A stretch of 64,000 bases of DNA. Source: CAMDHY01 sp046156265. Lineage in GTDB: Bacteria; Pseudomonadota; Alphaproteobacteria; Rhizobiales; Segnochrobactraceae. Under the pieces are notes generated by a model. The model was given only the letters and a program-made list of their open reading frames with translations. It ran no database searches and was not told where the DNA came from. This document shows positions 52,694-62,607 of this stretch, piece after piece (the stretch's first letter is position 1; the number at the start of each line of letters is the position of its first letter). A program made the translations under genes and the position numbers. The stretch covers positions 147,038-211,037 of the forward strand of contig NZ_JAWDIR010000048.1 in the NCBI RefSeq assembly GCF_046156265.1. Reading direction: 5' to 3'.

Positions 52694-53548
52694 TCAGATG
52701 TGGTCGCGGTAGGCCTCGAGGTCGATCCGGTAGATTTTCGAAAGCCGCGCCCGCGCCTCCTCGGTGAGGAGCGTTTCGGTCGGCGGCCAGAAGGCGCGCC
52801 CGCGCGCCGCATCCGCCGACATCTTCTGCTCGTAGGCCGGCTCGTCCGAGGCGGCGACCATCGGCTTGCGCGGCGCCTCGGTGCGGTGCAGCCAGTCGAG
52901 GGCGGAGAAGTCGGTCGGCGCCATGCCCATCTCGCGCTCCAGCCGGTTCAGCTCGGTGAACAGGTCCTGGCGGGTGATGTTGATGACGTCGGTCGCCGGG
53001 AAGCGCCGCTCGATCGGCTGCATCTGCTGGCGATGGTGGGTGTTGGTGGTGGCGATGTCCTCGCTCTCCAGATAGTCGAGGAACTCCCGGAAGGAGAACT
53101 TCGCATCCTCGGCGAGGTCGCGCTGCAGGAACGCGGCAATGCCCTCGTCGGCATATCCTGTGCCGACGGCGTGGCGGAAGGACGAGACGGCGCGGTCATA
53201 GGGATCGCGGATGACGCGGATGCGCCGCATGTCCTTGAAGCCGGCGGCGAGCGCGCGGTGGAACGCCTCGGAGCGGTTGTAGACCTCGAGCCGGTAGCGG
53301 TGCGGCCAGGAGCTGTGGGCCCGCGCTTCCTCGCCGAAGCCGGAGACGTGCAGGAACCAGATCAGCGTCGTCGTGCAGGCCGATTTCGGCGACCAGTAGA
53401 CGACGAAGCGGCCCTTGGGGTCGATCAGCGGCTTCGGGCCGCCATTGCGCAGCTTGCGCGACTTTACCGCCGCCTTCGGCCGCACCGCGTCCGCGAGCCA
53501 ACCCACCAGCCCCCGCCGTTCTGTCCGCACCGGGGGAACGCTTCCCAT
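52694..53548 (-). CDS. Sulfotransferase-family protein 3 of the 49-53 kb cluster
   Basis: The 284-residue protein has FVVYWSPKSACTTTLIWFLHVSG, a P-loop-like SPKSACTT motif, and RRIRVIRDPYDRAVSSFRHAVGTGY, the 3'-phosphate-binding region. This resembles Sulfotransfer_2-type carbohydrate sulfotransferases. The start at 53548 (MGSVPPVRTERRG) is preferred over a longer, Arg/Pro-rich frame. It is convergent with the SixA-type phosphatase (13-bp gap) and divergent from meaB. The acceptor is unknown. With the genes at 49003, 51015 and 35134, the window has four proteins of this fold. Confidence 0.8.
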   Translation of the reverse strand: MGSVPPVRTERRGLVGWLADAVRPKAAVKSRKLRNGGPKPLIDPKGRFVVYWSPKSACTTTLIWFLHVSGFGEEARAHSSWPHRYRLEVYNRSEAFHRALAAGFKDMRRIRVIRDPYDRAVSSFRHAVGTGYADEGIAAFLQRDLAEDAKFSFREFLDYLESEDIATTNTHHRQQMQPIERRFPATDVINITRQDLFTELNRLEREMGMAPTDFSALDWLHRTEAPRKPMVAASDEPAYEQKMSADAARGRAFWPPTETLLTEEARARLSKIYRIDLEAYRDHI

Positions 53549-53674
53549 CGCCTCGCCTCGCCGACACTCTTCAAACCGCGCGCCCGGCGCCGGCGGCGCG
53601 TTGCGCCGTCCCGGCTGACAGCCGCATCGCCCCGTGCTACCGCCCCTTCGCCTCCGCCGCAATATGGAGCCGCG

Positions 53675-54673
53675 ATGCCCCTGCCCGCCCCCGGCGACGT
53701 CGCCGCCATCGCCGAGGCGCTCCGCCGCGGCGAGCGCGCCGTCTTGGCGCGCGCCATCACGCTGGTCGAATCACGCAAGGCCGAGCACCGCCGCACCGCC
53801 CGGGCGCTCCTGCAGGCCGTGCTGCCGGCGACCGGCGGCGCCGTCCGGCTCGGCCTCACCGGACCGCCCGGCGTCGGCAAGTCGACGACCCTCGACGCCC
53901 TCGGCACCATGCTCACCGGCCGCGGCCACCGCGTCGCCGTGCTCGCCATCGACCCGTCCTCCACCCGCACCGGCGGCTCGATCCTCGGCGACAAGACGCG
54001 CATGGCCCGCCTCTCGCTCGACCGCGCAGCCTATGTCCGCCCCTCCCCCTCCGGCGGCAGTCTCGGCGGCGTCGCGGCGCGCACGCGGGAGGCGATGCTC
54101 CTCTGCGAGGCCGCCGGCTTCGACGTCGTCATCGTTGAGACGGTCGGCACCGGCCAGTCGGAGACCGCGGTAGCCGAGATGGTCGACACCTTCGCCGTGC
54201 TGCTGTTGCCGGGCGCTGGCGACGAGCTGCAGGGCATCAAGAAGGGTGTCCTCGAGATCGCCGACGTGCTCGCCGTCAACAAGGCCGACGGCGAGAACCG
54301 GGCGCGTGCAGGCCTCGCCGCCGCGGAACTGCGCGCCGCCCTGCAGATCCTCGGACGCCACGATCCGGTCTGGACGCCCGCCGTCGTCACCGTCTCCGGC
54401 CTGACGGGCGAGGGGCTGGAAGACTTCTGGAGCCAGGTGCTGCTGCACCGCGAGCGGATGACGGCCTCCGGCCGCCTCGCCGAGACGCGGGCGCGCCAGC
54501 AGGTCGCCTGGATGTGGGCGATGATCCGCGAGCGCTTCGAGGCCGGCCTGCGCGACAACCCGGCACTGGCGGAGCGGCTGCCGGAGCTCGAGGCCGACGT
54601 CCGCGAGGGCCGGCTGGCCGCCAGCGTCGCCGCCGACGAGGTGGCCGAGCGGCTCGGGCTGGGCGAGGTTTGA
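53675..54673 (+). CDS. meaB: Methylmalonyl-CoA mutase-associated GTPase MeaB
   Basis: The 332-residue G3E GTPase has LGLTGPPGVGKSTTLDALG (Walker A), VAVLAIDPSSTRTGGSILGDKTRM, DVVIVETVGTGQSE, AVNKADGENR and a C-terminal helical domain. MeaB protects and reloads B12 on methylmalonyl-CoA mutase. The mutase genes are not in the window, but cobD, cobQ and cobU follow at 58.8-61.8 kb. The ATG is at 53675. Downstream, a toxin-antitoxin operon starts after 63 bp. Confidence 0.95.
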   Translation: MPLPAPGDVAAIAEALRRGERAVLARAITLVESRKAEHRRTARALLQAVLPATGGAVRLGLTGPPGVGKSTTLDALGTMLTGRGHRVAVLAIDPSSTRTGGSILGDKTRMARLSLDRAAYVRPSPSGGSLGGVAARTREAMLLCEAAGFDVVIVETVGTGQSETAVAEMVDTFAVLLLPGAGDELQGIKKGVLEIADVLAVNKADGENRARAGLAAAELRAALQILGRHDPVWTPAVVTVSGLTGEGLEDFWSQVLLHRERMTASGRLAETRARQQVAWMWAMIRERFEAGLRDNPALAERLPELEADVREGRLAASVAADEVAERLGLGEV

Positions 54674-54698
54674 CGCCGCCGTGAGTACCAACTACATT

Positions 54699-54716
54699 TC
54701 CGGAAATATTTCCGGA
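54699..54716. promoter_or_regulatory. Perfect 18-bp palindrome upstream of the toxin-antitoxin operon
   Basis: TCCGGAAAT at 54699-54707 is followed at once by ATTTCCGGA at 54708-54716, a perfect palindrome. It overlaps a second palindrome (ATTTCCGGAAAT). It lies 20 bp before the antitoxin ATG and probably binds the antitoxin-toxin complex. Confidence 0.7.
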
Positions 54717-54736
54717 CATCGCGCGGAGTGGTGACC

Positions 54737-55021
54737 ATGCCTTCGAAACCGGCGACTCATCTCGCGTCCCACAGGCAACGCCTGAAGGAGCGCGGCATCG
54801 TCCGGGTGGAGGTTCGGGTTGGTCGGGACGACGAAGCGCTGGTCAAGCGCGTGGCCGCCGCGCTGAACGACCCAGAACGACAAGAGTCCGCACGTTCGGC
54901 CCTGAAGCGTGCGCTTGCACCTGCCCCGACGGTCGACTTGAAGGCCCTGCTCGCCTCGGTGTCGCTGGAAGGCGTGGACCTGCGGCGCGACAAGGATCTG
55001 CCCCGCGACGTCGACCTGTGA
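54737..55021 (+). CDS. Antitoxin of a PIN-domain toxin-antitoxin pair
   Basis: The 94-residue protein starts at ATG 54737 (MPSKPATHLASHRQRLKERGIVRVEVRVG); a GTG at 54728 is also in frame. It is small, charged and mostly helical after a short N-terminal strand (RVEVRV), the size and layout of a ribbon-helix-helix-type antitoxin with a C-terminal toxin-binding part. It overlaps the PIN-domain toxin gene by 4 bp (GTGA). A perfect palindrome lies 20 bp upstream. The antitoxin fold is inferred; the partner gene gives the stronger evidence. Confidence 0.75.
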   Translation: MPSKPATHLASHRQRLKERGIVRVEVRVGRDDEALVKRVAAALNDPERQESARSALKRALAPAPTVDLKALLASVSLEGVDLRRDKDLPRDVDL

Positions 55022-55437
55022 GCTACCTGCTCGACACCAACGTCCTTTCCGAGCTCCGCAAGGGAGCGCACATAAACCCTGCCGTCTCGGCCTGGTATGC
55101 GACGATCGACGCGAACAGCATCTACCTCAGCGTGCTTGTGACGGCGGAAATTAGACGCGGCATCGAAGGCTTGCGCCGACGCGAGCCTGAGCGGGCCACG
55201 ACCCTCGACGAATGGCTGGAAGCCGTGATCGAGGGCTTCGCGGATCGAATTCTTCCGATCGACGCGGCGGTCGCGGAACGATGGGCCTATCTGACGGCAG
55301 GGAGAAGCTTCCCCGTCGTCGATGCCCTGCTGGCCGCGACAGCCGACGTCCACCGGCTCGTTCTGGTCACGCGCAACCGAGCCGACGTCGCCGACCTCGG
55401 CGTGGCCGTCCTCAATCCGTTCGAACCGGCAGCCTAG
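55018..55437 (+). CDS. vapC: VapC-type PIN-domain toxin
   Basis: The 139-residue PIN-domain protein has LLDTNVLSE (D6), VTAEIRRGIE (E44), FPVVDALLAATAD (D102) and TRNRADVAD at the C-terminal acidic position, the full set of metal-binding residues. VapC toxins cleave tRNA or rRNA in the cytoplasm when free of antitoxin. The start is a GTG at 55018, overlapping the antitoxin stop as GTGA, so the pair is translationally coupled. The operon is flanked by housekeeping genes (meaB, gatA), so it may be a mobile or ancestral module. Confidence 0.88.
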   Translation: MSYLLDTNVLSELRKGAHINPAVSAWYATIDANSIYLSVLVTAEIRRGIEGLRRREPERATTLDEWLEAVIEGFADRILPIDAAVAERWAYLTAGRSFPVVDALLAATADVHRLVLVTRNRADVADLGVAVLNPFEPAA

Positions 55438-55441
55438 CCCC

Positions 55442-56920
<1,479 letters not shown>

Positions 56921-56930
56921 CGGTGCGCCC

Positions 56931-57218
56931 TCACTCGACCACTTTGGGAACGAGGAAATAGCCGTCGTCGCTCGCCGGCGCGTTCGCCAGCACCGCCTTG
57001 GCGTTCTCGCCGTCGGTGACGACGTCGGGGCGGGTGCGGAGTGTCATCGCCACCACCGAGGTCATCGGCTCGACGCCCTCGACGTCGATGGCGGCGAGTT
57101 CCTCGACGAAGCCGAGGATGGCGTTGAGCTCGCCCGTGAGCCGGTTCGCCTCCTCCTGCGTCACCGCGATGCGGGCGAGGTGGGCGACCTTGGTGACGGT
57201 GGCGGCATCGACCGACAT
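56931..57218 (-). CDS. gatC: Glutamyl-tRNA(Gln) amidotransferase subunit C
   Basis: The 95-residue protein matches GatC in length and pattern: DAATVTKVAHLARIAVTQEEANRLTGELNAILGFVEELAAIDVEGVEPMTSV. GatC wraps around and stabilises the GatA-GatB complex. GGAGACC precedes the ATG at 57218. It heads the gatCA operon; the gap to gatA is 10 bp. Upstream, 89 bp separate it from the UPF0173 gene on the same strand. Confidence 0.94.
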   Translation of the reverse strand: MSVDAATVTKVAHLARIAVTQEEANRLTGELNAILGFVEELAAIDVEGVEPMTSVVAMTLRTRPDVVTDGENAKAVLANAPASDDGYFLVPKVVE

Positions 57219-57307
57219 GGGCGAAGGGTCTCCGGGCGATCTCGTGCGCGGCGGCGCGGCGGGCGCCCGGCTATAGCACCCGCCGCGCGCCGTTCACAAC
57301 GCGCCGA

Positions 57308-58045
57308 TCACGCCACCGGGCCGCCGTTCGCCTCACGCCCCGCCAGCGGATCGAACGGCACGCCGCGCTCCGGCACGACGACGAGGGCGCGCGAGTTCAT
57401 CGACATCTCGTTGACGAAGGCCTCGGCGTCCGGGGCGATGATCGGGAACGAGCCGTAGTGGCACGGGATCACCGCCTTGAACGAGAAGAAGCGCTGGCAG
57501 GCGAAGGCCGCCGTCTTGGCGCCCATGGTGAAGCGGTCGCCGATCGGCACGATGCCGATGTCGGGGCGGTGCAGCTCGTCGATCAGCTTCATGTCGCTGA
57601 ACACGTCGGTGTCGCCCATGTGCAGCAGCGTCGGCTCGCCCGGCGCCTTCAGCACCACGCCGAGCGGGTTGCCGAGATAGATCGAGCGGCCCTCGCGCAC
57701 CGTTCCCGACGAGTGCAGGGCCGGGGTGAAGGTGGTCGTGAAGGAGCCGCACGGCACCGTGCCGCCGGTATTGCCGGGGTTGAACTTCTCCACACCCTGG
57801 CTCGCCAGCCACATGCAGATCTCGAAGTTGGCGACGAGTTCGGCGCCGGTCGCCTGCAGGATCGCCAGCGAATCGCCGACATGGTCGTCGTGGCCGTGCG
57901 TCAGCACGACGTGGGTACACCCCTCCGAGGCCGCCTCCACCGAGCCCTCGAAGGCCGGGTTGCCGGTCAGGAACGGATCGATCAGCACCACCGCATCGGC
58001 GATCTCGACGCGGAAGGCGGAATGGCCGAACCAGGTGATCTTCAT
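57308..58045 (-). CDS. UPF0173 metal-dependent hydrolase (metallo-beta-lactamase fold)
   Basis: The 245-residue protein begins MKITWFGHSAFRVEIADAVVLIDPFL, and carries the metal motif VVLTHGHDDHVGD, LLHMGDTDVF and IPCHYGSFP. This is the UPF0173 (YtkL-like) family of MBL-fold hydrolases. The physiological substrate is unknown. GAGGAG precedes the ATG at 58045; two residues upstream in frame is a TTG that I rejected. It is divergent from ruvX across 264 bp. Confidence 0.9.
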   Translation of the reverse strand: MKITWFGHSAFRVEIADAVVLIDPFLTGNPAFEGSVEAASEGCTHVVLTHGHDDHVGDSLAILQATGAELVANFEICMWLASQGVEKFNPGNTGGTVPCGSFTTTFTPALHSSGTVREGRSIYLGNPLGVVLKAPGEPTLLHMGDTDVFSDMKLIDELHRPDIGIVPIGDRFTMGAKTAAFACQRFFSFKAVIPCHYGSFPIIAPDAEAFVNEMSMNSRALVVVPERGVPFDPLAGREANGGPVA

Positions 58046-58309
58046 GGGCAATCTCCTCGTGGAGCGGGCCTCCGGCGGGGATGCGGCCGGAAGCAGCCGG
58101 CCGCAGCGGAGGCGCGAGACGCACCGGCGTGTCTTAGGGCCGGTTCATTGCAAGTCGACGATGGCCGATGGCATCGGCCGTCAGGGGGTCTGGGAGCGGG
58201 TCAGCAAGTGCGTGTCGCCGCCTCCGAAGCGGCGGCAGTATAGGCAGACGGAGCCGCGCCTCAACCGTTGCGCCTCGCCGCCGGTTCCCGGCCGTGTTAC
58301 GCACCGCCG

Positions 58310-58819
58310 ATGGCCGATGATCCAACGCTCTCCCTCGCCGACCTGCTCGCCCGCCTCGCGCCCGGCGCGCGGCTGTTCGGCATCGATCTCGGCACCAAGA
58401 CGATCGGCCTCGCCCTCTCCGACGTCGGCCGCCGCATCGCCTCGCCGCTGGAGACGATCAAGCGGACGAAGTTCGGCAAGGATGCCGAGACGATGCTGGC
58501 GCTCGCCACCCGCCACGGCGTCGGCGGCCTGGTCATCGGGCTTCCCCTCAACATGGACGGCAGCGAGGGGCCGCGGGTGCAGTCGACGCGCGCCTTCGTG
58601 CGCAACCTCACCCCCCTCACGCCCCTGCCGATGGTCTACTGGGACGAGCGGCTGTCGACCGCCGCCGTCACCCGTACGCTGATCGAGGCCGACCGCTCGC
58701 GGGCGCGCCGCGCCGAGCTCGTCGACAAGCTCGCCGCCACCTACATCCTGCAGGGCGCGCTGGACCGCATGACGATGATGGCGCGCGCCGACGAGACGCA
58801 GCGCGCCACCCCCCCGTGA
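58310..58819 (+). CDS. ruvX: RuvX / YqgF-family Holliday junction resolvase-like protein
   Basis: The 169-residue protein has LFGIDLGTKTIGLALSD (first catalytic Asp), VIGLPLNMDGSEGPR and YWDERLSTAAVTRTL. These match the YqgF/RuvX family, an RNase H-like fold linked to 16S rRNA 5'-end maturation in E. coli. The ATG at 58310 (MADDPTLSLADLL) is preferred over the longer frame from 58268. It overlaps cobD by 4 bp (GTGA), which implies coupled translation. Confidence 0.92.
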   Translation: MADDPTLSLADLLARLAPGARLFGIDLGTKTIGLALSDVGRRIASPLETIKRTKFGKDAETMLALATRHGVGGLVIGLPLNMDGSEGPRVQSTRAFVRNLTPLTPLPMVYWDERLSTAAVTRTLIEADRSRARRAELVDKLAATYILQGALDRMTMMARADETQRATPP

Positions 58820-59805
58820 GCCTCGCGGCGGCGACGGCGGCCGTGGTGGCGGCACTCGCCGTCGACGCCGTCGTCGGCGACCCGCCGGCTTTGTGGCGCC
58901 GCCTGCCGCATCCGGTGGTGCTGTTCGGCCGCCTGATCGCCACCCTCGACCGCCGCCTGAACGATCCCCGCCAGAGCGACCGCGCCCGCCGGCTGTGCGG
59001 CGTCGTGGCACTGTTCGCCCTCGTCGCCGTGGCGGTCGGCGTCGGCCTCGCGATCGAGGCGGTCGTGCAGCTGCTGCCGGCGCCGGCCGGCTTCGCCATC
59101 ACCGCGGTGCTCGCCGCCGTGCTGATCGCCCAGAAGAGCCTCGACCAGCACGTCGCCCGTGTCCGCGACGCCCTCGCCACCGGCGATCTCGCCGCCTCCC
59201 GCGAGGCGGTCTCGCACATCGTCGGCCGCGACCCGCAGGCGCTCGACGAGAGCGGTGTCGCCCGCGCCGCCATCGAGACGGCGGCGGAGAACTTCGCCGA
59301 CGGCGTCGTGGCGCCCGCCTTCTGGCTGGCGATCGGCGGCCTGCCGGGGCTTCTGGCCTACAAGGCGGTCAACACCGCCGATTCGATGATCGGCCACCTC
59401 GACGATCGCCACCGCGCCTTCGGTTGGGCGTCGGCCCGCTTCGACGACCTCGTCAACTTGATCCCGGCCCGCCTCTCCGGCGTGCTCACCGCTCTCGCCG
59501 CACCGATCGCCGGCGGCCGCATCGGCACGGCGCTGTCCGTGATGGCCCGCGACGCCCGCGGCCACGCCTCGCCGAACGCCGGCTGGCCGGAGGCGGCAAT
59601 GGCCGGCGCGCTCGGCATCGCCCTCCTCGGCCCGACCGTCTACGACGGCGAGACGGACCAGAAGCCGTGGCTGAACTTCGAAGGCCGCCACGCCCTCGAG
59701 GCCGCCGACGTCACCCGCTCGCTCCGGGTCTTCCGCCTCGCCTGCGGGCTGCACGCCCTCGCTTATGGTGCGATCGCCGCCGTGGCGCTGGCGCTGTCGG
59801 TCTGA
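58816..59805 (+). CDS. cobD: Adenosylcobinamide-phosphate synthase (CobD/CbiB)
   Basis: The 329-residue inner-membrane protein has VDAVVGDPPALWRRLPHPVVLFGRLIATLDRRLN, a typical CbiB start. AIETAAENFADGVVAPAFW and KAVNTADSMIGHLDDRHRAFGWASARFDDLVNLIPARLSG are family hallmarks. It attaches aminopropanol phosphate to cobyric acid in B12 synthesis. The start is a GTG at 58816 overlapping the ruvX stop. The 3' end overlaps the convergent cobQ by 43 bp. cobQ and cobU follow on the other strand. Confidence 0.95.
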   Translation: MSLAAATAAVVAALAVDAVVGDPPALWRRLPHPVVLFGRLIATLDRRLNDPRQSDRARRLCGVVALFALVAVAVGVGLAIEAVVQLLPAPAGFAITAVLAAVLIAQKSLDQHVARVRDALATGDLAASREAVSHIVGRDPQALDESGVARAAIETAAENFADGVVAPAFWLAIGGLPGLLAYKAVNTADSMIGHLDDRHRAFGWASARFDDLVNLIPARLSGVLTALAAPIAGGRIGTALSVMARDARGHASPNAGWPEAAMAGALGIALLGPTVYDGETDQKPWLNFEGRHALEAADVTRSLRVFRLACGLHALAYGAIAAVALALSV

Positions 59806-61277
59806 CGCTCGCGGGCGATCGACAGCAGCCGCTCCGTGTCGACGTGTTCAGCCAGATGGTCGGCGAGGGCGTCGAGCGTCGCCTCGATGCCGGCCTCGTA
59901 GGAGAGTTCCGACGGCACGCCGAGGCGGGCAAGGAAGGCGGCCCGCACGTCATCGCCGGCGAACGCCCCGTGCAGATAGGTGCCGGCGACCAGCCCGTCC
60001 GCCGACGTCGCCCCATCCGGCCGGCCGGCGAGCATCGCAAAGGGGCGCGCACAGTCCGGCCCGTCCGTCCGGCCGAGATGGATCTCGTAGCCCGTCACCG
60101 GCAGCCCGCTCGCCACCTCCACGCCCGAGGCCGGCCGCGTCACCTTGTCGGCGGTCAGCACCGTGTCGACCGCGAGCAGGCCGAGGCCCGCCACCACGCC
60201 AGGCGGCCCCTCGATGCCGTCCGGGTCGGCGATCGAGCGGCCGAGCATCTGGTAGCCGCCGCACAAGCCCAGCACCCGCCCGCCGCGGCGCACGTGCGCG
60301 GCCAGATCGACGTCCCAGCCCTCGGCCCTGAGCACCGCGAGATCGGCGATCGTCGCCTTCGAACCCGGCAGCACGACGAGCGCCGCATCGCCCGGCAGCG
60401 GCGACCCGCGCGGCACGAACACCACGTCGACCGCCGGCTCCTGCTTCAAGGGGTCGAGGTCGTCGAAGTTGGCAATCCGCGGCAGCATCGGCACCGCCAC
60501 GCGGATGCGCGCTCCGTCCTTCGCGGGCGCGGCGCTCGACAGCGCCACCGCGTCCTCCGCCGGCAGCCGGTGGGCGGCGGCAAACCACGGCACCAGCCCG
60601 AGCGACGGCCAGCCGGTGTGCTCCGTCACGATGCTGAGCCCGTCGTCGAACAATCGCGGATCGCCGCGAAACCGGTTCACCAGGAAGCCGCGGATCATCG
60701 CCGCGTCCGCCGCCTCGATGACCGCCTTCGTGCCGACGAGGCTGGCGATGACGCCGCCGCGGTCGATGTCGCCGACGAGCACCACCGGCACCCCGGCGGC
60801 GCGGGCAAAGCCCATGTTGGCGATGTCGCCGGCGCGCAGGTTCACCTCGGCCGGGCTGCCCGCCCCCTCGACGATGACGAGGTCGGCCTCCGCCGACAGC
60901 CGCGCGAAGCTGTCGAGCACCGCCGGCATCAGCGATGGCTTCATCGCCTGGTAGGCGCTCGCCGCCGCGGTGGCGTGGCGGCGGCCCTGCACGATCACCT
61001 GCGACCCGCGCTCGCTCTCGGGCTTCAGGAGCACCGGGTTCATGTGGACGCTGGGCGCGACCCCGCAGGCGCGCGCCTGCAGCGCCTGGGCGCGGCCGAT
61101 CTCGCCGCCGTCCTGGGTGGCGGCGGCGTTGTTCGACATGTTCTGCGGCTTGAACGGCCGCACCGTCAGCCCGGCGCGGGTAAAATGGCGGCAGAGGCCG
61201 GCCACCAGCAGCGACTTGCCGACATCCGAGCCGGTGCCCTGCAGCATCACGGCGGCGGCCGGCGGGCGCTCGCTCAC
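59763..61277 (-). CDS. cobQ: Cobyric acid synthase (CobQ)
   Basis: The 504-residue protein has an N-terminal ATP-binding part (VMLQGTGSDVGKSLLVAGLCRHFTRAGLTVRPFKPQNMSNN). A C-terminal class I glutamine amidotransferase domain has VLGLCGGYQMLGR (nucleophile Cys) and a later His (AGTYLHGAF). It amidates adenosylcobyrinic a,c-diamide to cobyric acid. The GTG at 61277 overlaps the cobU stop as GTGA. It overlaps cobD's 3' end by 43 bp. Confidence 0.95.
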   Translation of the reverse strand: MSERPPAAAVMLQGTGSDVGKSLLVAGLCRHFTRAGLTVRPFKPQNMSNNAAATQDGGEIGRAQALQARACGVAPSVHMNPVLLKPESERGSQVIVQGRRHATAAASAYQAMKPSLMPAVLDSFARLSAEADLVIVEGAGSPAEVNLRAGDIANMGFARAAGVPVVLVGDIDRGGVIASLVGTKAVIEAADAAMIRGFLVNRFRGDPRLFDDGLSIVTEHTGWPSLGLVPWFAAAHRLPAEDAVALSSAAPAKDGARIRVAVPMLPRIANFDDLDPLKQEPAVDVVFVPRGSPLPGDAALVVLPGSKATIADLAVLRAEGWDVDLAAHVRRGGRVLGLCGGYQMLGRSIADPDGIEGPPGVVAGLGLLAVDTVLTADKVTRPASGVEVASGLPVTGYEIHLGRTDGPDCARPFAMLAGRPDGATSADGLVAGTYLHGAFAGDDVRAAFLARLGVPSELSYEAGIEATLDALADHLAEHVDTERLLSIARERQTDSASATAAIAP

Positions 61278-61840
61278 AGGGCGATCTCGACCACCGGCGC
61301 CGGCTTCAGCCTGACCGGGCAGCCGGCGGCGACGAGCACGACGTCGCTCGCAGCCGAGGCGATGCGCTGATTGAGCCTTCCTTGAGCGTCGCGGAAGGAG
61401 CGGCCGAGCGCCGTCTCCGGCACGATCGCGAGGCCGACCTCGTTCGACACCATCACCACCGGCCCCGGCAGGTCGCGCAGCGTCGCGATCAGCCGCGTCG
61501 TCTCCGCCTCGACGTCGCGCTCGGCGAACACGAGGTTCGACAGCCACAGTGTCAGGCAGTCGACGAGCACGGCCCGGTCGGGGCCGGACTGGCGGCGCAA
61601 GGTGGCGGCGAGCTCGAGCGGCTCCTCGAGCGTCAGCCAGTCGGGGCCGCGCTGGGCGCGGTGGCGGGCGATGCGCTCGGCCATCTCGCCATCGCCGGCG
61701 GTGGCGGTCGCGAGATAGACCGGCCGCCGACCGCTGACCATGATCAGCCGCTCGGCGAAATCGCTCTTGCCGGAGCGCGCGCCGCCGAGCACCAGCACGA
61801 CGGGCGAGGTCGGGAAGGTTGGGCGCGACGCATCGATCAT
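61274..61840 (-). CDS. cobU: Adenosylcobinamide kinase / guanylyltransferase (CobU/CobP)
   Basis: The 188-residue protein has VVLVLGGARSGKSDFAERL (Walker A), RPVYLATATAGDGEMAERIARHRAQRG and VLVDCLTLWLSNLVF. It phosphorylates adenosylcobinamide and then transfers GMP to give AdoCbi-GDP. The ATG is at 61840. It is followed by cobQ with a 4-bp overlap, so the two form an operon that is convergent with ruvX-cobD. The upstream 458-bp gap holds REP-like repeats. Confidence 0.94.
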   Translation of the reverse strand: MIDASRPTFPTSPVVLVLGGARSGKSDFAERLIMVSGRRPVYLATATAGDGEMAERIARHRAQRGPDWLTLEEPLELAATLRRQSGPDRAVLVDCLTLWLSNLVFAERDVEAETTRLIATLRDLPGPVVMVSNEVGLAIVPETALGRSFRDAQGRLNQRIASAASDVVLVAAGCPVRLKPAPVVEIAL

Positions 61841-62298
61841 GGCGGCGGGGCCTGCGGAACGGGAGCACGGGCGACGGGAATCGTCGCGGGGCGCCCGTTA
61901 TCGCGCGCCGCCGCCCCCGTGTCAGCCTCGCGCCACTCGCCACGGCCTCCCGCGCCCTTGCTCCCCCCTCCCTCGGGGTCATTCCCGGCCTTGTGCCGGG
62001 AACCCATGCGGGGCCGCCGCACAGTCGGCGCTGATGGCGAGCGGTGGGTTGCGCGGCTCCCCTCTCCTCACGCTGCCGTGCACATCACGCCTCAAACGCG
62101 CTTGCCCGCCCCTCCCTCGAGGTCATTCCCGGCCTTGTGCCGGGAACCCACGCGAGGCTGCCGCACAGGCGGCTCCCATGGCGAGGGGTGAGCGCGCGGC
62201 GAAGAATGGGTTCCCGGCACAAGGCCGGGAATGACTCCGGAAGCGGAAAAGGGGTGTCACAAATCGGGAAGGCCGGGCGGAGCCACCGCTCCGTCCCG
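61841..62298. other. Repeat-rich intergenic region, 458 bp
   Basis: The gap between cobU and the small membrane-protein gene holds three REP-like copies (listed separately) and the promoter region of the cob operon. I see no coding frame worth calling and no cobalamin riboswitch landmark (the G-rich B12 box) that I can identify with confidence. Confidence 0.5.
61965..62236. repeat. REP-like palindromic repeats, three copies
   Basis: The core GTCATTCCCGGCCTTG then TGCCGGGAACCCA occurs at 61977-62006, 62121-62150 and, inverted, 62207-62236. Each core folds as CCCGGC-CTTGT-GCCGGG. Copies 1 and 2 belong to a longer direct repeat (about 61965-62050 and 62109-62196). Such elements are dispersed in Rhizobiales genomes; they look like REP/RAYT-type elements but no transposase is nearby. 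Confidence 0.85.
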
Positions 62299-62607
62299 TC
62301 AGTCCGGCCGCGCGGCGGGACCGGGATCGGCCGGCCCCGGCTGCGGGGCGCCCGTGGCGGTTGCAGCGCGGGCCGCGGCGCGGGCCTGCTGCCGCCGCGC
62401 CCACCACACCGCCGCACGCCGGCGCTGCCGGCGCACGATCGCGAGGTCGACCGACAGCACGAGCAGCCCGAGCGGCAGCATCCAGAAGCCGACGATCGGC
62501 AGGAAGCCGAACAGCCCGCCGACGATCAGCGCGCTGCCGAGCGCGATCCGCGCCGCCCGCGACGCGGGCAGCGGCATCCGTCGGCTTCCGAAACGCAGAT
62601 CGGCCAT
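62299..62607 (-). CDS. Small two-segment membrane protein (PGPGW-like)
   Basis: The 102-residue protein starts MADLRFGSRRMPLPASRAARIALGSALIVGGLFGFLPIVGFWMLPLGLLVLSVDLAIVRR, with two hydrophobic segments. It then has a basic, Ala-rich cytoplasmic tail ending PGPAARPD. It resembles the small conserved transmembrane protein of the PGPGW type, though the PGPGW motif itself is altered to a GFWMLPLG pattern. GAGGAG precedes the ATG at 62607. Function unknown. It sits next to tRNA-Asn in this order. Confidence 0.72.
   Translation of the reverse strand: MADLRFGSRRMPLPASRAARIALGSALIVGGLFGFLPIVGFWMLPLGLLVLSVDLAIVRRQRRRAAVWWARRQQARAAARAATATGAPQPGPADPGPAARPD

Noticed and set aside
61965..62236. CRISPR-like array
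   Set aside because: The repeats are palindromic, few, one is inverted, and spacing is irregular, so they are REP-like, not CRISPR.
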